A DNA stretch of 64,000 nt, taken from assembly GCF_037176765.1 (NCBI RefSeq), contig NC_090034.1, positions 94,042,500 through 94,106,499 of the forward strand, given 5' to 3'. Source of the stretch: Anolis sagrei. Lineage: Eukaryota; Chordata; Lepidosauria; Squamata; Anolidae. The notes beneath the pieces were generated by a model. It was not told the origin of the DNA. It saw nothing but the letters and a program-made list of their open reading frames with translations, and searched no databases. Positions 55,235 through 64,000 of this stretch are shown here, in pieces; the stretch's first letter is position 1; each line of letters opens with the position of its first letter. The position numbers were made by a program, and so were the translations under genes.

Positions 55235-56265
55235 GAACTCTATTTATTTATGACGTTTCTACCCTGCTTTTCTTCAATCTGGAGGGGACTCAAGGTGGCT
55301 TACAAACAGAAAACTATTTGGTGCCAGAAAACAATACACCATTAAAATAAACCTTTAAATGGAATTATAAAATACATTAAAACATTTTATCTTAAAAACA
55401 TTTAAGATAATATTTTCACAATATTGTAAAATTCCGCGTAATCCAGGCCATTCCAATAGCCATTGTACATCATTCCATATCTACTACGTAAGTTCTCCAA
55501 AAGCTTGGTAACAGAGCCGCGTTTTCACTCTCTTATGGAAGGTCAGGAGGGAGGGGGCTGATCTAATACCCCTGGGGAGGCAATTCCACAGCTAAGGGGC
55601 CACCACTAAGAAGGCCCTGTCTCTTGTCCCTGCCAATCTCGCCTGCAAAGGAATAGGGACCAAGAGCAGGTTTGCCCCAGATGACCTTAAACTCCAAGAT
55701 GGCTCATAGTCTTAAATGGTTCCGGCCCAGCTTGCCTGTTTGAACGGATCTCCCCCTATAAACCATTTCGGAGTTTAAAATTGTCTGGGGAGAACCTGCT
55801 CTCGTTCCCTCCTTCTCGATCTCCCCCTGCGAAGGAGGAGGGACCAAAAGCAGGTTCGCCCCAGATGACCTTAAACTCCAAGATGGCTCAAAGGGGAGAT
55901 CGGGAAGGAGGGACCGAGAGCAGGTTCCCCCCAGACGATCTTATACTCTGAAATGACTCATAGGGGGAGATCCATTCGAACAGGTAAGCTGGGCCGGAAG
56001 CATTTAATACTTTATAGGCTAAAGCCAGCACTTTGCTCAGTTACAGACTGGAAACCAGTGAAGCTGACATAACCGGGGGGAAGGGGGTTGTATGCTCCCT
56101 GTACGCCGCTCCAGTGAGCAATCTGGCTGCCATGGGTTGGACCATTTGAAGCTTCCAAACAGTCTTCAAATGCAACCCCACATAAAACGCATTGCAGTAG
56201 TCTATATGGGATGTAACCAGAGCACGGACTACTGTGGGGTAAATTGTTCGGGTAAGTTAACAGCG
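55235..56265 (-). mobile_element. L2-like LINE 3' half with internal repeats
   Basis: Starts TTTATTTATGACGTTTCTACC (reversed 3' end) and continues with reversed ORF2 C-terminal coding to about 56265. A segment containing CCCCAGATGACCTTAAACTCC occurs at about 55674 and 55858, and in variant form at 55930, so the interior has been locally repeated. Confidence 0.72.
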
Positions 56266-56568
56266 ATCACCTGTTTAAACTCTTCCATGGATATATGTGT
56301 GCATAGATGTTTATGGGTATAAGGTGGGTCCTGATTATCACTGGATTTGGTTCCAGGGCCACACGTGGGTACCAAAATTTATAAATACTCAAGTCCTATG
56401 ATAGAGAATGACATTAAAGAGGTGCCCCTTATACAAACTGACAAAGGCATTTTTTTATTTAAAAATATTTTTCATGTCATGGATAGCTGACTCCAAGGAT
56501 ATGGAGGGTGGACTCTTTCTCTTTGTGTGTTCTGGATATATATGTGTTTGTGTGTTTGTGTCTTGCAG

Positions 56569-56627
56569 ACTCTTCACCCCAAGATATATTCTTCCTTAGA
56601 AAGAGACTACACTGCACCTCCGTCACC
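56569..56627 (+). other. Gene 3 5' untranslated leader
   Basis: 59 nt after a TGTGTCTTGCAG acceptor; ends CGTCACC before ATG. Aligns with 33989-34058. Confidence 0.62.
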
Positions 56628-56676
56628 ATGCAAACTCTCCTAGGACTCCTGTTTTTCTCTGTATTTCTAACTAAAG
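56628..56676 (+). CDS. Gene 3 signal-peptide exon
   Basis: 49 coding nt, the same length as in gene 2, sharing LLGLL.FSVFL. Frame stays open into the intron, which explains a longer spurious frame there. Confidence 0.82.
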
Positions 56677-59600
56677 GTACTGAATGTTGTATCCCCATCC
56701 TTCTTCTCTTAGGATCAGTGGAGCCAGATGGGAGCCATACAGAAGTCATTGCCATTTTTTTAATCATTATTGGAATCCACTGGAACTCCTCAAAGATGGA
56801 GAAGACGGGCTTCTCAAAAGTGGTTATCAAGTTGGAATGGATGAAATATAATTACAAGCATCCAAAGAAGGATGGATAGAATATACAAACAATATTTGGA
56901 AAACATTAAAAAGTTTTTCAAATATTTGCTAACCTTGATGAGAAAAATCCTGAAATCATGAAAATACAAAATGTGCACATATTTGATCTGCATGAAAAAG
57001 AAATTTTCTGCATAAGAAACAGAATTTTCTGCACAGAAACAATATTTCAGCAGAGAAATTCAGTTTTTTTTACAAGGCAAGCATATGCACATTTCACACA
57101 GAATAAAGCCTCATTTACACTGGCTACTTATAGAATCATAGAGTTGTAAGAGACCTCATGGGACATCCAGTCCAACCTCCTGCTAAGAAGCAGGAAAATT
57201 GCATTCAAAGCACCCCTGACAGATGGCTATCCAGCTTCTGTTTAAAAGACACCAACGGAGGAGCCTCCATGACACTCCAGGGCAGAGAGTTCCACTGCTG
57301 AACAGCTCTCACAGTCAGGAAGTTCTGCCTCATGTTCAGATGGAATCTCTTTTAGTTTGAAGCCATTCTTCCGCATCCTATTTTCCAGAGCAGCAGAAAA
57401 CAAGCTTGCTCCCTCCTTCCTATGATTTTCTCTCACATATTTATACATGGATATCATGTCTCCTCTTAGCCTTCTCTTCTTCGGGCTAAACATGCCCACC
57501 TCCTCATAGGGCTTGTTCTCGAGACCCTTGATCATTTTAGTTGCCCTCCTCTGGACACATTCTGGGCAAGGTCAATGTCAGTCTATGTAGGGGTGGGGAA
57601 GGAAACTTGCCATCCCATTTCCCTGGGTTGCCCAAGTCTAGGAAATGTGAGCTTGCAGTGGAGATAGTTGCCTCCTCCCACCCAATGGAACTGTCCTCAA
57701 CTGTCCTCTCTGCCATCATACCTTCCCTGGGCTTGGGCAGTCTGGGAACATGGGAAGGCAGTCCCCACCCGCTATGTTGAACCGATCTCTGGCCAACATG
57801 ACAATTGTTCCTCATCATTAGCGGTGCTACACAAATACTATCATGCAATTTGGCTTGAAGTCAAGGTGTCCACAAAATGTACATCCCAATTTATACTGTA
57901 GTGTTTATCGAGCTAGAAACAGCATGTTAAAAAAAACTTGCCAGGGAATCTGAAACAAGCCAAACCACGTGCTGCAGCTGATCAGAATATATCCCATGCA
58001 AAGTCTGAAATTGAATCAAAAAATGTAGACGCCAAGCACTGAACACTATTAAAAATGGAAAAACATAGCTGCCCAGTAGGTAAACAATTACTTCTACAGG
58101 AGGAGAACCTACATAATTCCCATGGGAACTCACACTCTCAACCATTTTAATCTCATTGGTTGTGCCCTGCCATAATCCAGCACTGATCCTGAATAGACAT
58201 GTATATGCACAACAATGTATTTCAGCAGACTGATTAAGGGGGAAAAAAACTGATATTGCGGTTTCTGGATTCAGTTCTGATTTGCATTCAGCCAGAGGCG
58301 GCCCTAGGTAATTTTCAACGATAAGCAAACAGATTGTTTGGCGTGCCCCCCCCCCCCCCAACCAATCACTGATATATATTTTCTGTTCATCGTGGGAGTT
58401 CTGTGTGCCATATTTGGTTCAGTTCCATCATTGGAAGAGTTCAGAATGCTCTTTGATTGTAGGTGAACTATACATTCCAGTAACTACAACTCGCATATGT
58501 CAAGGTCTATTTTCCCCCAAGAGCGCCTCAAGAGCACCCCTGGGCAAAATCAACTATACTGCAAATGCTTACTTTGTGTAATGGGTTGAGCCGCCCCTGC
58601 ATTCAGCAGATACTGTGTCCACCATCCAAGCCTTGAACCAATTCCTGGGGGTGTTGGCACGTGATCCTTGAAAATGAGGCCCTGGGGTGGAATGTGTATC
58701 AAACTGCCAATACAAATCAGGAAGGACCCCCTCCGAAGCCTTATGAAACATGGGCCGCCAAATCTTTTGGCTAAATTCAGGTGAGATTAGTTGATTCTGG
58801 CTTATTTTTCAACATTAGTATTCTGACCGTTTGTTTGTTTCGAAATGAAAACAGAATGGATTTCTGCCATTTCACACACCCCTATATAATGTCTGCATAG
58901 AACTGCTCTTAAGTAGAAAAAAATTCATCCTGAAATAAAAGACAATCGATGTATCTACACCAGGCATGGGCAAACTTCAGCCTTCTAGATGTTTTGGACT
59001 TCAACTCCCATAATTCCTAACAACTTACAAGCTGTAAGGAATTGTGGGAGTCGAAGTCTAAAACACTTGGAGAGCCGAAGTTTGCCCATGTTTGATCTAC
59101 GTTACAGAATTAATGCAGCTTGACACCACTAAAATTGCCATGGTTACCATGTATTTGTGTGGTTCACCGAAGGGACCATTCTTTAATTGGTTACACCATA
59201 CAATGTGGTTTACACCTGAAGAAGAGAAGGCTGAGAGGAGATATGATAGCCATGTATAAATATGTGAGAGGAAGTCACAGGGAGGAAGGAGCAAGCTTGT
59301 TTTCTGCTTCATTGGAGACTAGGATGCGGAACAATGGCTTCAAACTACAAGAAAGGAGATTCCATCTGAACATGAGGAAGAACTTCCTGACTGTGAGAGC
59401 TGTTCAGCAGTGGAACTCTCTGCCCTGGAGTGTGGTGGAGGCTCCTTCTTTGGAAGCTTTTAAACAGGGGCTGGATGGTCATCTGTCAGTAGTGATTTGA
59501 ATGCAATAATCCTTCTTCTTGGCAGGGGGTTGGACTGGATGGCCCATGAGGTCTCTTTCAACTCTATGATTCTATTATTCTATGTGCGCTCATACGCAAT

Positions 59601-60093
59601 ATGGCACTGTTTTGGAATATGCTGTGATTTTTCTTATCTCAGATTAATGCCTCTATTTCACATTTGTTCATGTTGTGCATCATTTATACACTGGATTTTT
59701 GAGTTGCCTTGAATCCACTTTAAGTGGTTCATGTAGGTATACCCCTAGTCATTCAAACAACTACACCATTCTGGCATTGTCACTGTTCAGTTAATGGAGT
59801 ATTCATTTCTCCTCCAGCTACTGAGGAGACTTTGGCTCAAATGAAAAGGAACAGGCAATCTAGGGCTGGCAGCATATGATGTTATGGTCCCTGCTTACCA
59901 AAGTGTCTGGGGTTTTTGACCCTGTGAGCCCTGGTTACACCATGCTACTAATTATGACAAGCTTTTTTCTTTCTTCCTCTAGCTTTCTCTTTGCAGTGTG
60001 AACAATGCAAAATGCCTGGCTGCACTGCTAAGAATGTAACTTGTCCTCCTGAAAAGGATGTCTGTTTTTCTATGGCTCTGGAAACCAAAGACA
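56628..60093 (+). CDS. LU-domain gene 3, 3'-incomplete; exons 56628-56676 and 59983-60093
   Basis: Third paralogue. Exon 1 encodes the signal peptide MQTLLGLLFFSVFLTKG and ends in phase 1 at donor GTACTG. Exon 2 follows a CCTCTAG acceptor and encodes AFSLQCEQCKMPGC, with five cysteines, an N-V-T sequon and LETKD before donor GTGAGT. The last exon with cysteines 6-8 and tail was not found up to 64000, so it should lie downstream or be lost. Intron 1 is 3306 bp, close to the 3340 bp of gene 2, though filled with different repeats. Confidence 0.82.
57131..57562 (-). mobile_element. CR1 LINE 3' end in gene 3 intron 1
   Basis: Reversed CR1 from TAGAATCATAGAGTTGTAAG with the C-terminal frame ([32 protein letters not shown]). 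Broken. Confidence 0.83.
57563..58360. other. Stretch with no recognised feature
   Basis: Open frames on both strands near 57540-57850 but no domain or splice support. A poly-C run at about 58347-58360. Confidence 0.4.
58362..58525 (+). repeat. Fragment of the SPIN-like hAT family
   Basis: Internal piece (TTTCTGTTCATCGTGGGAGT, GATTGTAGGTGAACTATA) matching the interior of 27746-28499. No termini. Confidence 0.6.
58945..59160. mobile_element. TCTACAC-family MITE carrying a nested hAT MITE, second case
   Basis: GATGTATCTACAC at 58948-58960 continues at 59095 (ATCTACGTTACAGAATTAAT, then GCTTGACACCACTAAAATTG). The outer element is truncated at the right. Confidence 0.65.
58961..59094. mobile_element. 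Palindromic hAT MITE inside the TCTACAC-family MITE
   Basis: CAGGCATGGGCAAACTTCAG to GAAGTTTGCCCATGTTTG. Flanks ATCTACAC (58953-58960) and ATCTACGT (59095-59102), the same target octamer as at 48595. Confidence 0.82.
59205..59582 (+). mobile_element. CR1 LINE 3' end in gene 3 intron 1
   Basis: Sense frame [20 protein letters not shown] through [20 protein letters not shown] and [11 protein letters not shown], then the 3' UTR ending TCTATGATTCTATTATTCTA. Confidence 0.87.
59983..60093 (+). CDS. Gene 3 exon with LU cysteines 1-5
   Basis: 111 nt, phase 1-1, acceptor AG at 59981-59982, donor GTGAGT at 60094. Cysteine pattern QCEQC, GC, TC, VC. Confidence 0.83.
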
Positions 60094-60244
60094 GTGAGTA
60101 ACTTATTGAACCAGCTTCAAATCACATAAGCCCATGTGCCTACAGTGCCCCCTTGTTGTTATGGTTTTGTGTTGTTATTAAATAGTTACAATATTACATT
60201 CGTATTCAAAATTCCCCGTAAGTATATATGAACAATTTATTTTA

Positions 60245-60780
60245 CCTATTTTTATTTATTTATTTATTTGCTATATTTATATTCCGCCCCTCTCAGCCCA
60301 GAGGCTACTCGGAGTGGTTCACAAATTGGCAACAATTTGATGCCTCGACAATTATAACAAGTAAAAACAATCAAATTCAGTTTAAAAACAATAGCAGATG
60401 ATATAAAATATAAAAATCATAAAAACCACAAAAAATCTTAAAACATTATCGTGAGCGTCTCCATGTCAAATCGTTATTCCATTGCATTATCAAGTAGTTC
60501 CATAATTCAGTTTAGCTATGCCGTATTTGGGAAGGTCTGCTCAAAAAGCCAGGTTTTCACCTGTTTTTGAAAAGCCAGGAGGGAGGGAGCCTATCATATA
60601 TTTCTAGTCAGGACGTTCCACAGTCAAGGGGCCACCGCTGAGAAGGCCCTGTCTCTCGTCCTCCACCAGATGCATCTGCGAAGAAGGCAGGAGCGAGAGC
60701 AGGGCCTCCCCAGAAGATCTTAATGTCCTAGGTGGTTCATAAAGAGAGATATGTTCAGATAGATAAGTAGGACCAAAACT
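60245..60780 (-). mobile_element. L2-like LINE 3' end
   Basis: TTTATTTATTTATTTGCTATA, ATATTCCGCCCCTCTCAGCC, then reversed ORF2 C terminus (GAGAAGGCCCTGTCTCTCGT). Lies in gene 3 intron 2. Confidence 0.75.
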
Positions 60781-60889
60781 TACCTATATCTAAAACTTCC
60801 GCTAAAGAGAAAAAAAATCAAAGTGCTGGCTTTAAACAGTGTATTTTAATATTGAGATAAATGTTTTTAATGTTTATGTATGCATATAA

Positions 60890-61650
60890 CGAATTCTTGT
60901 CCCAGCATTGAATGTTTGCTGTATATATGCTGTGCTCTGTTCTGAGTCTCCTTTGCGGTGAGAAGGGCGGAATATAAATGTTTTAAATAAATAAATAAAT
61001 AAATAAATAAGCCTATAAAGCCCTAAATGGTTCTGACCCAGCTTACCTATCCAAACGTATCTCCCCCTATGAACCAAATCGGAGATTAAGATCGTCTGGA
61101 GAGGCCCTATTTATTTATTTATTTACGACATTTATATGTCGCCCTTCTCACCCCGAAGGAGACTCAGAGCGGCTTACAAGATATATTTACATACAATATA
61201 TTATATTATTAGCATAGTACAATATCAGCATTAAACATTGCTATATTGCCCCATACCACTATATCGTAATATTATTAGTAATGTTACATGTAATATAAAT
61301 ATATAATTATAATATCATATTATTATTATTTTGCATTACATTATAATATTATAAATATTATTTGTATATATTATATTATATTATTAGAATAACACAGGAG
61401 ACAAGGCCCTACTCTCAGTTCTGCCTCCTTCGCAAGTGCGATTGGTGGGGACGAGAGAAAGGGCCTTTTCAGTGGTGGCCTCTTGGCTATGGAACTCCTT
61501 TCCCAGTGATATTAGATCAGGCCCTTCCCTCCTGACCTTCAGAAAGAGGGTGAAAACATGGCTTTGGGATCAAGCCTTTAGCAAGTAACACAGTGCAATA
61601 GATGGACTTGGTTTTATGTGTAATGATTACTGGAATGGTTTGACTATGAT
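60890..61650. mobile_element. Mosaic of L2-like ends in both orientations
   Basis: A sense tail (TTCTGAGTCTCCTTTGCGGT...AAATAAATAAAT, 60890-61010) is followed by sense coding at 61011-61107. A reversed 3' end with AT-rich body comes at 61108-61395, and then sense coding resumes (GATTGGTGGGGACGAGAGAA, 61396-61595). The reversed piece appears inserted in a sense copy. Confidence 0.65.
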
Positions 61651-61744
61651 TGCAGATAATGTGGTTTTATAGTTGTAATTGCAATGTTTTGTATGTTTTA
61701 ATGCTCATGATATCATTTAAATTTTTAATTTAAATGTTTATTTA

Positions 61745-62043
61745 ATTGTATTGTTGTTGTTCATTCGTTCAGTCGTCTCCGACTCTTTGTGACCTCATGG
61801 ACCAGCCCACGCCAGAGCTCCCTGTCGGCCGTCACCACCCCCAGCTCCTTCAAGGTCAGTCCAGTCACTTCAAGGAGCCATCCATCCATCTTGCCCTTGG
61901 TCGGCCCCTCTTCCTTTTACCTTCCACTTTCCCCAGCATAATTGTCTTCTCTAGGCTTTGCTGTCTCCTCATGATGTGGCCAAAATACTTCAACTTTGTC
62001 TCTAGTATCCTTCGCTCCAATGAGCAGTCGGGCTTTATTTCCT
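61745..62043 (-). mobile_element. BovB (RTE clade) LINE 3' fragment
   Basis: GTTCAGTCGTCTCCGACTCT, GTGACCTCATGGACCAGCCC and ATGTGGCCAAAATACTTCAA match the reversed BovB 3' coding and tail in order. A likely relative of the enzyme source for the BovB-tailed SINEs in this window. Confidence 0.8.
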
Positions 62044-62212
62044 GGAGGAAATTGTATATTGTCTATTGGATGTATATTGTAAATTGTATATTGGATGTAT
62101 ATTGTTTTTAAGGCACTAAATTATTGCCTATCCTGTAAGCTGCCTTGATTCCCCTTCGGCGTCGAGAAGGGTGGGATATAAACATAGTAAATAAATAACT
62201 AAAAATAAATAA
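62044..62212 (+). mobile_element. L2-like LINE 3' tail
   Basis: Three near-repeats of TTGTATATTGGATGTA, then GTAAGCTGCCTTGATTCCCC and AATAAATAAC. Confidence 0.65.
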
Positions 62213-63660
62213 CTTTCTGATATACTCCACAACTTTAAAAAAAAACAACTTCCAACATTTGACTTATAAAAAATAAATAATAACTTGGCTTCCCACATAC
62301 CAATCCAAAAATATTTCTGTAAAAACAATTACTCATTTTCTCACTATTTTGTAATATTTATGACATCTTAGTTTCTACCCTAGCTATATATATATGAAAA
62401 GAGCAAAATGGATATGCATGTAGTTTTATTTGTTTGTTCCATAAAGGCTCCTACATAGCTTGATAGATCTGGACAAGATTTGGTACACATAGCCTGTCAT
62501 GAATGACTTTTCAATAATTTTGAAGCATAGGTTCTTTTTATTGCAATTTCTAGTGTGAGAGGGTACATCAGATTACAGAAAAACATTTAGACAAAGAATG
62601 ACATTGGACACACAGACATACAGATTCTATGCAACTACATTGGAATTACAATTACATGGGTAACAAACAAACAAAGGAGAATTACATTTTCACTCAACAT
62701 TCACACATATACATGCATTTGTCCTCTCAAATATTATTATATCCCTTTCTCCCTCATTGGAGAAGCACCTGTTAGGCTAGACACTGTTTTCCTGCAGCCC
62801 TTCCAACGCATAGTTCCAAAACTTCCATAACAGCATAACTTCTTTCCCTAAGAACAATGCGAAGGACCAGATCTCTGTTTTCCATACAGCAGAACCTGAC
62901 TCCCTGCACAAAATCTAAGACTCCAAAAGTGCACTTCTTCCGCTTCCCTTGAGAAAGAAGCCCAAAAGTGACCAGACTGCTCCCGTACAAATCTGCCACT
63001 ATCCATAGGTACACTTTCTCTCTCCATCCCATGGAGCACAGCATAGTGGGTGAACCAGACTCCTCATGTCTGTCACACTTTGAGCATTATTAGATTGAGT
63101 CTTTTATAGGCATATTCTGCTGATGTCATCCCAAAGTTGTAAATTAATGATAGATGTCTTCCATCCTCCATCTCAGTTTCCTGGCCAGATGTTGATCCTT
63201 CTTGATTGGTGTTGACAAGCACAAGGCTTGTGCTGACTTCCTTCTTAACATAAGGAATGTTGCAAACATTTCTGTTATCACTGTCCCAGTTCTTATCAGA
63301 GTTTACTTTTCATTTCTCATTGGCAACTTTTAATTATAGTCCAGCAAGCAGGTAGTTAGTCATTGCAGGCCTGGGTCTTTTACTGGTGTTTCCAAAATTA
63401 TTAGCTTCATACATCCTTCCATTCTTCCATTCATTCCTACACATCATATTAAATCCACATTTATAAAATATGCACATTAAATTTTTGTGACAAGCCTTCA
63501 TTATCCAATACAAAACAACAGTGAGGTTTCGACTGAAAAATCCACCTCTTTCAGATGCAAAGCTGAGGGAAAGGAAAAGAACAAAGAGGATTGGCTGCTG
63601 TTAGTTAACATTGCCCTTTGTCACATGATTGGGAATGAAAGAAGCGAAGCAGATTAGCTT
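62213..63660. other. Unassigned DNA
   Basis: About 1.4 kb with no LU exon and no confident repeat. The block 62500-63430 could be an old repeat of LTR-like type from its layout, but no partner, primer site or coding was seen. Gene 3 last exon not found here. Confidence 0.4.
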
Positions 63661-63673
63661 CTGCTAGGTGGCA

Positions 63674-63840
63674 TGTGTAAGAAAGGGAGAAAGGAAGGAA
63701 GGAAATAATGAACGAAAGAAAGAAAGAAAGGAAAAGGCCAAGGGGGAATGGAGGGAGAAAAGGAAAGAGGAAGGAAGAAAGGAAAGAAACAGAAAGAAAT
63801 GGAGAGAAAAGAAGAAAAAGGGATGAAGGAAGGGAAGGAA
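63674..63840 (+). repeat. Purine-rich (GAAA/GGAA)n tract
   Basis: Nearly all A and G on the + strand. Frames through it are composition artefacts. Confidence 0.88.
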
Positions 63841-64000
63841 GTTCCCCCCGACTTTGGAACTCGCTAACTAGCGGTATTAGGCAAGCCCCTACCCTGGCAG
63901 CCTTTAAGAAAGGCTTAAAAACCTGGCTCTTTTGATGTGCCTTTGACGAATGAACACATATCCCCATGTCTGTCCCAATTACAGATTTGTCCTCATGATG
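63841..64000 (+). mobile_element. L2-like LINE C-terminal fragment, runs off the window
   Basis: Sense coding for SPRLWNSLTSGIRQAPTLAA and FKKGLKTWLF, then the start of the 3' UTR. Confidence 0.75.

Noticed and set aside
56508-56879. 123-codon frame across the gene 3 first exon
   Set aside because: It is read-through from the intron and leader; the splice sites at 56568 and 56677 and the match to gene 2 favour the short exon.
57537-57848. Overlapping frames on both strands
   Set aside because: No domain, no splice sites in phase and no paralogue elsewhere in the window.

Overview
The window is nuclear DNA of a squamate reptile, most like an iguanian or Anolis-type lizard. No taxon was given. 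The inference rests on the repeat mix: Sauria-type SINEs with BovB-like tails, a BovB fragment, several L1 and L2-like lineages, CR1, Penelope-like elements with GIY-YIG endonuclease, SPIN-like hAT copies and many short palindromic hAT MITEs. Nothing suggests a prokaryote: the genes are split by GT-AG introns, there are no operons, and no CRISPR array was seen.

Host genes. Three tandem paralogues lie on the + strand. They encode small secreted proteins of the Ly6/uPAR (LU) superfamily, closest in style to the phospholipase A2 inhibitor gamma / PINLYP group. Gene 1 enters from the left edge; its second and last coding exons are 55-174 and 1058-1245. Gene 2 has a complete coding sequence: 34059-34107, 37448-37564 and 38697-38911, 126 aa. 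Gene 3 has its first two coding exons in the window (56628-56676, 59983-60093) and its last exon must lie beyond 64000. The plan is the same in each: a signal-peptide exon, an exon with the first five cysteines, and an exon with the last three cysteines plus a hydrophobic tail that looks like a GPI-anchor signal. All introns are phase 1. The two complete LU domains have eight cysteines and lack the usual final CC..CN pair. A diverged but similar noncoding segment ending in GGTGAGTA lies 7-10 kb upstream of genes 2 and 3 and may be a shared 5' untranslated exon.

Repeats by region. 1.5-10 kb: MITEs and L2-like LINE pieces. 10.1-24.4 kb: a four-level nest, with CR1-A holding CR1-B, which holds L1-A, which holds L1-B; both L1 insertions have clear target-site duplications. 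24.4-33.9 kb: L1 and SINE pieces, a 754-bp hAT element, a Penelope-like element with long inverted arms, and non-LTR fragments. Gene 2 follows, with SINEs and LINEs in its introns. 39-56 kb: MITEs, a mariner/Tigger MITE, a second Penelope-like element bounded by a 12-bp duplication, CR1 and L2 pieces and a 5'-truncated L1. Gene 3 and the right end hold CR1, MITE, L2, BovB and purine-rich simple repeats.

The LU genes probably form one locally duplicated, glycolipid-anchored surface protein family; their ligands cannot be read from the sequence. All else recognisable is transposon-derived. Several 0.3-1.4 kb stretches showed nothing I could name and are listed as such.
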